Shown in pieces: positions 1 through 8,383 of a stretch of 18,803 bases of DNA (its first letter is position 1; the number at the start of each line of letters is the position of its first letter). Source of the stretch: Campylobacterales bacterium (GTDB lineage Bacteria > Campylobacterota > Campylobacteria > Campylobacterales > Thiovulaceae); the NCBI GenBank assembly GCA_012963895.1, contig DTUW01000114.1, positions 1 to 18,803 of the forward strand. The letters are read 5' to 3'. The position numbers and the translations under genes are program-made. The notes below the pieces were generated by a model. That model saw only the letters and a program-made list of their open reading frames with translations. It had not been told where the DNA came from and did no database searches.

Positions 1-126
1 CGGTATGGATATGGGTATGTGGATAAAAATTTCAACTTTCAAGTTGATGAAGGGGAAAAGAAGGTCTATTTCGAATTTAGCGATTATTCCACAAACTACA
101 TTTTTTATGAAAACTACACCAAATAG
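1..126 (+). CDS. C-terminal fragment of an unidentified protein (gene begins before the window)
   Basis: The first frame is open from base 1 to a TAG stop at 124-126 and encodes 41 residues rich in tyrosine, phenylalanine and acidic residues, ending in YENYTK. The reading frame stays open to the left edge, and it stops only nine bases before the ATG of the next gene on the same strand. This spacing fits the last gene of an operon segment that includes the downstream receiver-like protein. The aromatic, alternating character could suit a beta-rich domain, but I do not recognise the family from this short piece. The coding call rests on the open frame and tight spacing only. Confidence 0.55.
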   Translation, partial: RYGYGYVDKNFNFQVDEGEKKVYFEFSDYSTNYIFYENYTK

Positions 127-135
127 GATTGGACA

Positions 136-1797
136 ATGGATAAAGAAGAGCAAGAAATCTTAGAATTGAAACACAGAATCTTTTTAGTAGATTCAAATGC
201 CCAAAGAGCAAACAAATTGAAATATATATTAGACGGTCTCTATATTACAGATGTAATAAAAAGTATAGAAGATGTAATATATCGTTTAAACAATGGGGAT
301 ATACCTGATATTCTAATTTCCAGGTCTCTATTTGAGACTGCCGAAAGCTACCTAACAACTCCATCAAATTTGCAAGGCTTGGACTTATGTAAATATATCA
401 GTAACCACAGCAATCAAGAGATAAAAATAGTTCCTACTATTATCCTTATGAGTCAAGATGATGTAAAATTGAAAGCTCAACTATTTGAGGCTGGGGCTTC
501 TGATGTTTTAGATAGTGATTTTGAAGTATTAGACCTTTTCGCGAGAATTGATGCCCATATTCGACAACTTCAAGATAGAAAAAATTTAGTCTCTTCTCTC
601 CAAGAGCTTTTAGATGAACATAAGGAGAGAAATAAAAGACATGTAGATATTCGGGCGAAAATACTTGCAAAACATAAAGAGACTGTTTTAGTTTTTGAAA
701 AGAGAATCATCAAACTGAGAGAAGAAATATCTCAAAAAAATCAAGAGATGGAAAAAGCAAAGCTATATATCAGAGAACTGGAAAAAGAAAATCAGAGACT
801 CCTCAATCAGCTTCAAGAATTGAGAAAAATGGGTAGCAAGATAACTAACACCACAACTAAAGAAAAAAACATATTAGATTCTATATCTAAACATGAGGAA
901 AATGAAATCCAACATCTTTTAGAACACCTCAAAAAAGAGCATGGATTAGAAGAGGAGTTAATAAAAAAAATAACTCAATCGGCTCTGAATAATGAATTCA
1001 ACTTTAAAAGAATTGACAATTTCTATTTCATTCACAATTTTGCAAGTGTTGTAAAAAAACATGTCCATGTAGAGTTAGAGTATATGGCTAACCATGTTGC
1101 TAAAGAGGACTATAATGAGCTTTGTAAAAAGTACATAGACCATCTATCGGAAGCAATCCTAAAACAATATAAACACAAATTTCTCTTTTTCTTTTCAAAA
1201 GCCCTTTTAGAAGCTATCGGGGACAAAGACTCAAATGCTACTAAATTTCTCAAATTCTACGATGGTAGGATAGAGATAACTTCTGATGGTAAAAGGTTTC
1301 AAAAACCTATCATCGAGGGGGAAGATGGAGAAAATGATTGGAACATGATATCTATGTTACAAGCCATCAACCAAAGAACAGTGGGATATAAAAATCTTTT
1401 AGGAATTCAGTCAGAGATGACAAAGATACAGAAAAACTTACAAAATTTGGAACAGGAATTCAAAAATCTTGTTTTAGATGAAAATAGTATATCTTTGGAA
1501 ACTCTCGAAAATGAAAATATTGAGAAACAATTCGATATGTTTGAAGACTACCTCATAAACGAAAGAAACCAAATCAACTCACAAAAAGATAATTTTAGGA
1601 TTAAACAGATAGTTGAAAAGAGAAAGCAGTTAGAAATTATTAGAGACAAATACCAAAAGTATCAAACTGCATACGAAACCCTCTCCAATAAATACAATCA
1701 GCAACTCGAATACAACAGACCAGCAGAAGAGAAATTCAACCGAGTTGCCCGTGCAGTAGCCAAGGCTCTGCTAAATATAAAGGTTATAGATACCTAA
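136..1797 (+). CDS. Degenerate receiver-domain protein with long coiled coils, function unknown
   Basis: 553 residues. Residues about 13-145 have the layout of a response-regulator receiver domain: a first strand with FLVDSN (Asp19), a third strand PDILISR, then ILMSQDD and GASDVLDSDF. The position of the phosphoacceptor aspartate is Arg63, and the lysine of the usual TKPF motif is serine, so phosphotransfer is unlikely. This is best read as a pseudo-receiver used for binding. Residues about 146-240 form a charged coiled coil; 250-420 are a mixed, probably globular region; 425-540 are a second coiled coil. No membrane segment, signal peptide, DNA-binding or enzymatic output domain is visible. 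The start is ATG at 136 with a weak purine-rich ribosome site, nine bases after the preceding stop. A structural or scaffold role, for example in polarity, cytoskeleton or motility, is speculation. Confidence 0.88.
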   Translation: MDKEEQEILELKHRIFLVDSNAQRANKLKYILDGLYITDVIKSIEDVIYRLNNGDIPDILISRSLFETAESYLTTPSNLQGLDLCKYISNHSNQEIKIVPTIILMSQDDVKLKAQLFEAGASDVLDSDFEVLDLFARIDAHIRQLQDRKNLVSSLQELLDEHKERNKRHVDIRAKILAKHKETVLVFEKRIIKLREEISQKNQEMEKAKLYIRELEKENQRLLNQLQELRKMGSKITNTTTKEKNILDSISKHEENEIQHLLEHLKKEHGLEEELIKKITQSALNNEFNFKRIDNFYFIHNFASVVKKHVHVELEYMANHVAKEDYNELCKKYIDHLSEAILKQYKHKFLFFFSKALLEAIGDKDSNATKFLKFYDGRIEITSDGKRFQKPIIEGEDGENDWNMISMLQAINQRTVGYKNLLGIQSEMTKIQKNLQNLEQEFKNLVLDENSISLETLENENIEKQFDMFEDYLINERNQINSQKDNFRIKQIVEKRKQLEIIRDKYQKYQTAYETLSNKYNQQLEYNRPAEEKFNRVARAVAKALLNIKVIDT

Positions 1798-1812
1798 TCT
1801 ATATTAGGTTTT
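1792..1812 (+). terminator. Stem-loop with short T run after the pseudo-receiver gene
   Basis: ACCTAAT (1792-1798) and ATTAGGT (1803-1809) form a perfect seven-base stem with a CTAT loop, and four T residues follow (1809-1812). The TAA stop of the upstream gene (1795-1797) lies inside the left arm. The T run is short and the minus-strand side lacks one, so it would act mainly on plus-strand transcription. It sits between two convergent genes, where a terminator is expected. Confidence 0.55.
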
Positions 1813-1819
1813 GCAACCC

Positions 1820-2839
1820 TTAGTCCAAATCGGGTTTTAGCAACCCCTCCCCTTGCAAAATTACAAAATTGTGGTCTTGCTTGTAGTCCTTAGAGAATTC
1901 TCTAAGGGCTTTGATAAATTCCCTATCAAGTTTGAAAATTCTATTTAGTTTCCTATTGATATTCCCTTTTCGATTGAAAGCTTCTGATATTGCAAAAGTG
2001 AGGATATATTTTAAAGGCTGTTCTGTATCTTTCGGAGAGTATTTAGCTCCAAACTTCTTTTTTTTGTAGATAAACATAGGTCGCCCATGTTCATCTCTCT
2101 CAATCATAGAGAATTTTATATCTCCAATTGTTTGAACAGCTGTCATAACTAAGGCTATTCTATCTCTCAAATTTTCCGACTGAAATAGCTCGATGAGGTT
2201 GCTATATTCCTGCTCTACCAAATCGCGGATAGGATTCGTATAGTAGAGATTTCCATCAAGATATTTCTCACTTTTGAGAGGCACAAATAGAATTAGCCTA
2301 TTTTTCAATTCGAAACTACCCTTAATAGACTTGAAAATATCGTAAAGCTGTTCAGGACCATTTATATCCTCGTTATATATTGAACCCTCTTCAATAAGGG
2401 CTGGGGTGTCGATAGGGATTACAATTACATCAGCCTCTTTTATCCACTCTTTTATCTTTTTCCGTTCAGTTTGGAGATAGCCCCCGGGGAAGTCCTTGAA
2501 CACTAAATTTATTTTCTGATGAGAATCTTCATCTTTGGCGATAATAAATCGAAACTCTTCAAAACTTTTGGTGCCGGAGAGGGTGGGACGAGTTCGAATA
2601 AATTGAGTGGCTACCTGTTTTTTAAGTTCGGCTAACTTCTTATTCAACTTAGTAGATGTCTCATCATCTGGAATGAGTTGTAGCTCTATATTTTTATCTA
2701 TAACTTTGTTAAATCTATCATACATAGCGGTTAGTGTAGATGTTTTACCAACTCCACTCGCCCCAACCATAAGAATATTGATAGTAATCTCTTTTTCATC
2801 ACCTCTATTCAAAAGAAAATCTAACAGCCTCCTAAGCAC
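1820..2839 (-). CDS. GTPase-like P-loop protein (possibly double-GTPase/TRAFAC type), function unknown
   Basis: 339 residues. A Walker A/G1 motif GASGVGKT is at residues 26-33 after a hydrophobic strand (NILMVG), a Walker B/G3-like DFPGG at 116-120, and a possible G4 equivalent LKSEK at 188-192. Threonines at 86 and 90 could serve as the G2 switch residue. The DxPG form of G3 and the spacing resemble small TRAFAC GTPases and the double-GTPase families described by comparative genomics; I cannot place it in a named family with certainty. There is no signal peptide or membrane helix. The start is GTG at 2839 with a good ribosome site (AAGGTGATG) in the 11-base gap after guaB, so it is probably co-transcribed with guaB. 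Loss of a canonical NKxD motif leaves nucleotide specificity open. Confidence 0.88.
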   Translation of the reverse strand: MLRRLLDFLLNRGDEKEITINILMVGASGVGKTSTLTAMYDRFNKVIDKNIELQLIPDDETSTKLNKKLAELKKQVATQFIRTRPTLSGTKSFEEFRFIIAKDEDSHQKINLVFKDFPGGYLQTERKKIKEWIKEADVIVIPIDTPALIEEGSIYNEDINGPEQLYDIFKSIKGSFELKNRLILFVPLKSEKYLDGNLYYTNPIRDLVEQEYSNLIELFQSENLRDRIALVMTAVQTIGDIKFSMIERDEHGRPMFIYKKKKFGAKYSPKDTEQPLKYILTFAISEAFNRKGNINRKLNRIFKLDREFIKALREFSKDYKQDHNFVILQGEGLLKPDLD

Positions 2840-2850
2840 CTCATCACCTT

Positions 2851-4296
2851 CTAAATATGATAGTTTGGAGCTTCCTCAGTAATAATTACATCATGAACAT
2901 GGCTCTCTTTAAGTCCAGCCGATGTAATCTCAACAAATTCAGCCTTTTCCCAGAAAGTAGGAATATCAGGACTACCACAATATCCCATAGAAGAGCGGAG
3001 ACCTCCAATAAGTTGATGGAGAATTCCACTAATAGAGCCTCGATAAGGAACTCGCCCCTCTATTCCCTCAGGCACAAGCTTATCAGAAGCTGTTCCCTCT
3101 TGGAAATATCTATCATTGCTACCTCTCTTCATAGCTCCAATACTTCCCATGCCACGATATGATTTATATTGTCGTCCTTGATACATTATCACATCGCCCG
3201 GAGATTCATCAGTTCCAGCAAAGAGAGAGCCAATCATAACAGAAGAGGCACCGACAGCAAGAGCTTTCGCAACATCACCGGAGTATCTAATTCCTCCATC
3301 GGCAATGACAGGAACTCCATGTTTGTTAGCCTCCTCTACACACTCTTCTATTGCACTGATTTGAGGAACACCGACACCTGCCACTATTCGAGTGGTGCAG
3401 ATACTACCTGGACCTATTCCAACTTTTACCGCATCGGCTCCTGCTTCAATTAGAGCTTTCGCACCTTCACGAGTAGCCACATTACCAGCTATCACATCTA
3501 CCAATAGTTCAGCTTTTACATTTTTGATAGTGTCTATAACCCCTTTACTATGTCCGTGGGCTGAGTCGATAACTAATACATCTACACCAGCATCTACTAA
3601 TGCTCTGGCTCTATCAATTTGACCAACTCCAATAGCTGCACCAACCACGAGACGACCAAAACTATCTTTATTGGCATTTGGATAATCTTTTTTCTTCTTA
3701 ATATCTTTTATCGTAATAAGCCCTTTGAGGTGATTTTCATCATCAACGATAGGCAGTTTTTCAATTCTATTCTTATGCATTATCTTCTCAGCCTCTTCAA
3801 GGGATATACCCTCTTTTGCTGTTTTGAGAGGCATTGGGGTCATTGCATCTTTTACAAGAGTATCCATGTTTATCTCAAATCTCATGTCTCTATTTGTTAG
3901 AATTCCAAGCAGATGCCCTGTTTCATCAATTACAGGAACACCCGATATTTTCAACTCGTCCATTATCTCTTTTGCCTCTCCAAGAGTTGAATCAGGATAG
4001 ACATATACAGGGTCGATAATAATTCCACTTTCACTTTTCTTAACTTTCTGAACCTCTTTCGCTTGGGTTTCAATGTCCATATTTTTATGAATAATTCCAA
4101 TTCCTCCAAGTCTCGCCATCTTTATAGCTGTTCTCGATTCTGTAACTGTATCCATAGCTGCCGAAACAAAAGGGATATTTAGCTCTATATTCTTAGTTAG
4201 TTTCGATTTCAGATTTACCTCTTTTGGCAAAACTTCTGAATATTGAGGGACTAATAGAACATCTTCGAAAGTTAATGCTTTTCTTCTAATTCTCAT
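2851..4296 (-). CDS. guaB: Inosine-5'-monophosphate dehydrogenase
   Basis: 481 residues, normal length for bacterial IMPDH. It oxidises IMP to XMP with NAD+, the committed step of guanine nucleotide synthesis in the cytoplasm. The catalytic loop GPGSICTTR carries the nucleophile Cys300; the flap contains SYRGMGS (379-385) and EGIEGRVPYRG (410-420) with the activating arginine. Two CBS domains interrupt the TIM barrel at roughly residues 95-205 and probably bind adenine or guanine nucleotides for allosteric control. The phosphate-binding segment IADGGIRYSG is at 331-340. The start is ATG at 4296 behind AAGGAAGAG. It heads a two-gene unit with the downstream GTPase-like gene and is divergent from the glcD unit. 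Confidence 0.98.
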   Translation of the reverse strand: MRIRRKALTFEDVLLVPQYSEVLPKEVNLKSKLTKNIELNIPFVSAAMDTVTESRTAIKMARLGGIGIIHKNMDIETQAKEVQKVKKSESGIIIDPVYVYPDSTLGEAKEIMDELKISGVPVIDETGHLLGILTNRDMRFEINMDTLVKDAMTPMPLKTAKEGISLEEAEKIMHKNRIEKLPIVDDENHLKGLITIKDIKKKKDYPNANKDSFGRLVVGAAIGVGQIDRARALVDAGVDVLVIDSAHGHSKGVIDTIKNVKAELLVDVIAGNVATREGAKALIEAGADAVKVGIGPGSICTTRIVAGVGVPQISAIEECVEEANKHGVPVIADGGIRYSGDVAKALAVGASSVMIGSLFAGTDESPGDVIMYQGRQYKSYRGMGSIGAMKRGSNDRYFQEGTASDKLVPEGIEGRVPYRGSISGILHQLIGGLRSSMGYCGSPDIPTFWEKAEFVEITSAGLKESHVHDVIITEEAPNYHI

Positions 4297-4323
4297 AACT
4301 CTTCCTTTTTCTCTATTTGCAAA

Positions 4324-4332
4324 ATTCTATCA
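4324..4332 (-). promoter_or_regulatory. Probable extended -10 promoter for guaB
   Basis: Read on the minus strand this is TGATAGAAT, an extended -10 element (TGn followed by a TATAAT-like hexamer), followed by an AT-rich leader of about 20 bases and the guaB ribosome site. There is no clear -35, which is usual for the main sigma factor of Campylobacterota. Inferred by eye only. Confidence 0.45.
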
Positions 4333-4346
4333 AAAGTAGGGTTAGC

Positions 4347-4352
4347 TAAAAT
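4347..4352 (+). promoter_or_regulatory. Possible -10 element for the glcD-ycjX-aroB unit
   Basis: TAAAAT lies 29 bases before the chosen glcD ATG at 4382, in the 85-base divergent gap with guaB. A start near 4359 would leave a leader of about 20 bases containing GGAG. No -35 is seen. The match is weak. Confidence 0.3.
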
Positions 4353-4381
4353 ATCGACTATCTATTTTGGAGAGTGGAAAG

Positions 4382-5764
4382 ATGGTAAGTAGTCAAGATA
4401 TTGAATTTTTCAAAAATATAGTAGGTTCTGAAAACATATATAGCGATAAAGCCCACCTCATCGCATACTCCTATGATGCAACTCGCAACAGGTTTGAACC
4501 CGATTTGGTGATTTTCCCTCGTGATGAAAACGACATTAGCAAAATCCTGAAATATTGCAATGAGAAAAGAATACCTGTAATTCCAAGAGGTGCAGGTAGT
4601 GGATTTACAGGGGGAGCATTGCCGAGCGAGGGGGGGATAGTGTTAGCCCTTGAAAAACATATGAACAAGATATTAGAAATTGACATGGAGAATATGGTGG
4701 CTGTTGTTCAGCCCGGAGTTATCAATATTGAACTCCAAAAGGCGGTTGAAGAGAAGGGACTATTTTACCCACCAGACCCTGCTAGTCAAGACTATTCCAC
4801 CATCGGAGGAAATGTATCAGAGAATGCAGGAGGCATGAGAGCTGCTAAATATGGAATTACCAAAGATTATGTAATGGCTATTAGGGCGGTTCTCCCAAAT
4901 GGAGATATTATTAGAGCGGGTAAGAGAACTATAAAAGATGTGGCTGGTTACAATATAGCGGGTATCTTGATAGCGAGTGAGGGAACTCTCGCCGTTATTA
5001 CCGAAATCACACTAAAACTTATTCCAAAACCGAAGTTGCAAAAAACGGCTATGGGAATATTTCCATCTGTTGAGAGTGCGATGAATGGAGTATATAAAAC
5101 TATGGCGAGTGGGGTAACTCCTGTGGCTATGGAGTTTCTCGATAATCTCACTATTCGAGCAGTCGAAACGAGCTACAAAAAAGGGCTACCTATCGATGCA
5201 GGGGCTATTTTGATAATTGATGTTGATGGCAACTTAGAAGAGGATTTAGATTTGCAACTCTCCACAATTGAAAAGGTATTTAGAGAGAATGGAGCTACCC
5301 AATTCAAAATTGCAAAAGATGAAGCAGATGCTAAAAATATCTGGTTTGCTCGGCGAAATGCTTCACAAGCTATCACTATCTACGGAAATAAGAAGATAAA
5401 TGAAGATGTTACTGTTCCTAGAAGTAAGTTACCTGAGACTTTGAGACGATTTGGAGAGATTGCCGAAAAGTATAGATTGCAAATTCCATGTTTTGGACAT
5501 GCAGGAGATGGAAATATTCACACCAATGTAATGGTGGATAAAAATAACCCAGATGAGGTTGAAAGAGGATACAAAGCTATTGAAGAGATATTTAAAGCCA
5601 CTATCGAACTCGGAGGAACTCTAAGCGGGGAACACGGGATAGGTCTCTCCAAAGCTCCATATATGAAATTGGCATTTAGTAATGAAGAGATGAACCTATT
5701 TAGAGCTATTAAAAAGGCTTTTGACCCTAACAATATTCTAAATCCGAATAAGATGGGGCTATGA
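4382..5764 (+). CDS. glcD: FAD-linked oxidase, GlcD family (glycolate/D-lactate dehydrogenase-like)
   Basis: 460 residues from the ATG at 4382. An in-frame TTG at 4367 would add five residues, but the GGAG ribosome site lies at 4369-4372, between the two, so ATG is preferred. The N-terminal half is a VAO/PCMH-type FAD-binding domain: PVIPRGAGSGFTGGALP binds the FAD pyrophosphate, followed by NAGGMRAAKYGITKDY. The C-terminal half has the alpha-hydroxyacid oxidase features FGHAGDGNIHTN (metal/substrate histidines) and GTLSGEHGIGLSK. It probably oxidises a 2-hydroxyacid such as glycolate or D-lactate. No GlcE or iron-sulfur GlcF partner is adjacent, so the electron acceptor and exact substrate are uncertain. 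Its TGA overlaps the next ATG by four bases. Confidence 0.93.
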   Translation: MVSSQDIEFFKNIVGSENIYSDKAHLIAYSYDATRNRFEPDLVIFPRDENDISKILKYCNEKRIPVIPRGAGSGFTGGALPSEGGIVLALEKHMNKILEIDMENMVAVVQPGVINIELQKAVEEKGLFYPPDPASQDYSTIGGNVSENAGGMRAAKYGITKDYVMAIRAVLPNGDIIRAGKRTIKDVAGYNIAGILIASEGTLAVITEITLKLIPKPKLQKTAMGIFPSVESAMNGVYKTMASGVTPVAMEFLDNLTIRAVETSYKKGLPIDAGAILIIDVDGNLEEDLDLQLSTIEKVFRENGATQFKIAKDEADAKNIWFARRNASQAITIYGNKKINEDVTVPRSKLPETLRRFGEIAEKYRLQIPCFGHAGDGNIHTNVMVDKNNPDEVERGYKAIEEIFKATIELGGTLSGEHGIGLSKAPYMKLAFSNEEMNLFRAIKKAFDPNNILNPNKMGL

Positions 5765-7053
5765 GGTTGATAGATAGCAAATATATAGAACTCCTAAAAA
5801 CTGAAACTACAAAACTTCTGAAAGATATTCATGTAGATAGGCTTTTGCAAAAGAATGAAAAAATCAGATTGGCAGTAACTGGATTGAGCAGAAGTGGAAA
5901 AACCGTATTTATTACATCTTTTATCAACCAACTTATTTCAGGGAAAAAGATAGAGAGTGTAATGGAGAAGAGGGGTAAAAGGTTTATTGCAAAAATAGCC
6001 CCAAAACCTAAGCAGTTCGATTACTTTTCAATAGTAGATAATTTCAGAAACACTATCCCTAAGTGGCCTCGCTCCACCTCATCAATATCAAAAATAGATA
6101 TACGATTAGAGGTAAAAAGTAATAATAAACTGCTACCAAACAAATTTATAGATATAGAAATCATCGACTACCCCGGAGAGTGGATATTAGATATTGGAAT
6201 GGCATATATGGACTTTGATGAGTGGTCAGAAAAGAGCCTATTTCAACTTAGGAATAAGAGTAAAAAAGCCTTAGCACAAGCTTGGCAGAGTGAATTGAAT
6301 AAACACGATATTTATGGAGCTTCTGATGAAGATGATGAGATAGCCATTATTGAGCAGTATAGAAACTATTTGGATAAGTTGAAGCAAAATGGATTTTTCT
6401 ATATTCAACCCAATATATTGGAGAGTGAAAAGCTCCTATTCACCCCTCTACCAAAACCCAAATATATTACACCTAATGAAAACTCTATATATAGCAGATT
6501 TCAGAAAAGGTATCAGGAGTATATAGATGAGGTGGTTCGTCCAATTGCAATCGATTACTTTTCCAATTTCGATAGACAGATAGTCTTGGTCGATATTTTG
6601 CAACCGCTTCAATATGGATACAACTCATTTTTAGATTTGACAAGTGTAATTAGGGAGTTGGTCTCCATCTACAAATATGGAGAGAGAAGTTTCCTAAAAC
6701 CCATTTTGGAGGGTAGAATAGATAGGGTTCTCTTTGGAGCTACTAAGGCTGACTATCTACCTAAGGAACAACATGAGAAATTTCATAAGTTACTAGATTT
6801 GATAGTTGAAGAGGCTAGGCGGGAATTGGATATAAAGAATATCGAGACGGAAACAGTCGTTTTAGCCTCAGTCGTTGGAGATAGAGAAAAGGCTAGTTGG
6901 AAAACTGAAAATATTCCGGATAAGTTTTCCAAAGATAGTAGATTGAAGTTTCCAACTATTCCGCCCTGCCGTTTTCCAGATAGAGACATTGAGGCGGTAG
7001 AACATATCAATTTAGATAGAGTGGTAGATTTTCTAATAGGAGATAAGTTATGA
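5761..7053 (+). CDS. ycjX: YcjX/DUF463-family P-loop nucleotide-binding protein
   Basis: 430 residues. Walker A GLSRSGKT is at 41-48, and the family-typical Walker B/G3 segment DYPGEWILD begins at Asp136. A TKAD-type guanine-specificity motif appears in GATKADYLP about 325 residues in. A later segment, VVGDREKASWK, is also of the kind seen in YcjX proteins. The family is a GTPase-like group of unclear role, associated in gamma-proteobacteria with the phage-shock region and the membrane protein YcjF (DUF697). No DUF697 gene is present here. It overlaps glcD by four bases and aroB by four bases, so it is translated in the middle of a metabolic operon. It is about 35 residues shorter than the E. 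coli protein by my recollection. Confidence 0.9.
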   Translation: MRLIDSKYIELLKTETTKLLKDIHVDRLLQKNEKIRLAVTGLSRSGKTVFITSFINQLISGKKIESVMEKRGKRFIAKIAPKPKQFDYFSIVDNFRNTIPKWPRSTSSISKIDIRLEVKSNNKLLPNKFIDIEIIDYPGEWILDIGMAYMDFDEWSEKSLFQLRNKSKKALAQAWQSELNKHDIYGASDEDDEIAIIEQYRNYLDKLKQNGFFYIQPNILESEKLLFTPLPKPKYITPNENSIYSRFQKRYQEYIDEVVRPIAIDYFSNFDRQIVLVDILQPLQYGYNSFLDLTSVIRELVSIYKYGERSFLKPILEGRIDRVLFGATKADYLPKEQHEKFHKLLDLIVEEARRELDIKNIETETVVLASVVGDREKASWKTENIPDKFSKDSRLKFPTIPPCRFPDRDIEAVEHINLDRVVDFLIGDKL

Positions 7054-8099
7054 GAGTTCATATAGAGCTAAAAAAAGAGATAGATAATAGCTATCAGATA
7101 GATATTGGAGAGTTGGCTCAAATAGATTTGAGAGATAGAAAAGTGGCAATTATCACAAATCCAAAAGTTGGAGGGTTGTGGCTTAGTAAGGTAATTCCAA
7201 AGATAGAGAGTAGAGAACTCTATATTATCACCATTAGAGATGGAGAAGAGTTCAAAAATATAGAGAGTGTAAATTACATATTAGAAAACCTATTTCTCCA
7301 TAAGTTCGATAGAAAATCTATCCTTATCGGTTTAGGTGGTGGGGTTATCGGAGATATTACAGGTTGGACAGCTTCTATATATCAGAGAGGGATAGACTTT
7401 ATCCAAATTCCCACTACACTACTTTCGCAAGTAGATGCATCGGTAGGAGGTAAGACAGGGATAAATAATAGATTTGGAAAGAATTTGATAGGGGCTTTCC
7501 ACCAACCCAAACATGTCTATATTGATACAAACTTTCTAACTACTCTACCAAATCGAGAATTTGGAGCAGGGGTGGCCGAACTTGTAAAAATGGCGGTGAT
7601 ATTCGATTTCCAATTTTTCAAATGGCTCACCCAACACGATATTAGTAGCAATAGCGAATATCTCAAATATGCAATCAAAAGGTCTATCGAACTAAAAGCC
7701 CATGTGGTCTCCAAAGATGAGAAAGAGGCAGGGATTAGAGCATCTCTCAATTATGGACACACCTTTGGACATGTGATTGAGAACGAAACCAACTACTCTA
7801 CATATCTCCACGGCGAGGCGGTAGCTATTGGAATGGTGATGGCTAATAGATTAGCTATCCGATTGGGGCTATTGGAAGAGAGAGAGGCAGAAGAGATTGA
7901 GGGGTTGTTAAAAAGATACGACCTACCGACAAGATATAGAATATCCAATATCGAAAACTTCTACTCCAAATTTTTCTTAGATAAGAAATCTATGGATAGA
8001 AAAATAAAATTTGTTCTACCAAAAGGGATTGGAGATTTCGAGTTTCGGGACAATATCCCTGAAAATGTAATTTTTTCAGTCTTAAAGGAATTTCAATGA
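7050..8099 (+). CDS. aroB: 3-Dehydroquinate synthase
   Basis: 349 residues, the usual length. It converts DAHP to 3-dehydroquinate in the shikimate pathway, using NAD+ transiently and a divalent metal. Seen directly: the NAD-binding GLGGGVIGD followed by QIPTTLLSQVDASVGGKTG, the metal and substrate residues in GAGVAELVKM, NYGHTFGHVIE and HGEAVAIGM. The start is ATG at 7050 with a strong AGGAGAT site, overlapping the ycjX stop as ATGA. The downstream atpZ-like gene also overlaps by four bases. In several relatives I recall aroB being followed by a mechanosensitive channel gene; that gene is not here. Confidence 0.98.
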   Translation: MRVHIELKKEIDNSYQIDIGELAQIDLRDRKVAIITNPKVGGLWLSKVIPKIESRELYIITIRDGEEFKNIESVNYILENLFLHKFDRKSILIGLGGGVIGDITGWTASIYQRGIDFIQIPTTLLSQVDASVGGKTGINNRFGKNLIGAFHQPKHVYIDTNFLTTLPNREFGAGVAELVKMAVIFDFQFFKWLTQHDISSNSEYLKYAIKRSIELKAHVVSKDEKEAGIRASLNYGHTFGHVIENETNYSTYLHGEAVAIGMVMANRLAIRLGLLEEREAEEIEGLLKRYDLPTRYRISNIENFYSKFFLDKKSMDRKIKFVLPKGIGDFEFRDNIPENVIFSVLKEFQ

Positions 8100-8383
8100 G
8101 TGAAGAAGAGAAACCAAAATATAGAGATATAGTAGAGGGAATAGATGCTCTCTCTCTCGGTATCTCTATCGTTGTAGCTATCTTGCTTGGGGTCGGGATT
8201 GGATTGTGGTTGAAAAATCTCTTTGATGCCCCTTGGCTTCTCTGGCTCGGAGTGTTTTGGGGAGTTGGTGGAGCAGTTTTCAATATCTATAAAGCATATA
8301 AAAGAGAACTTTTAGAGTTTGAAAAGATAGCCCAAAATCCGAGATACCAAATTCAGCAGACAAAAGACGAGGACGAAGATTGA
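8096..8383 (+). CDS. atpZ: AtpZ/AtpI-family small membrane protein
   Basis: 95 residues with two membrane helices, about residues 20-41 (LSLGISIVVAILLGVGIGLW) and 45-63 (PWLLWLGVFWGVGGAVFNI), and a charged cytoplasmic tail ending DEDED. The hairpin with glycine-rich helices and the LFDAPWLLWLG turn is typical of the AtpZ/AtpI family, which assists F-type ATP synthase c-ring assembly or Mg2+ supply. No ATP synthase gene is within the window; in Campylobacterota a detached copy near unrelated genes is common. The ATG overlaps the aroB stop and is preceded by AAAGGAA. The family call is good, the functional role inferred. Confidence 0.82.
   Translation: MSEEEKPKYRDIVEGIDALSLGISIVVAILLGVGIGLWLKNLFDAPWLLWLGVFWGVGGAVFNIYKAYKRELLEFEKIAQNPRYQIQQTKDEDED

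Noticed and set aside
2857..4019. Several plus-strand open frames of 60-100 codons opposite guaB
   Set aside because: They are antisense to a gene with complete IMPDH motifs, have low-complexity serine-rich products and no ribosome sites.
4367..4381. TTG start for glcD five codons upstream
   Set aside because: The only ribosome-binding sequence (GGAG) overlaps and follows this TTG, fitting the ATG at 4382 instead.
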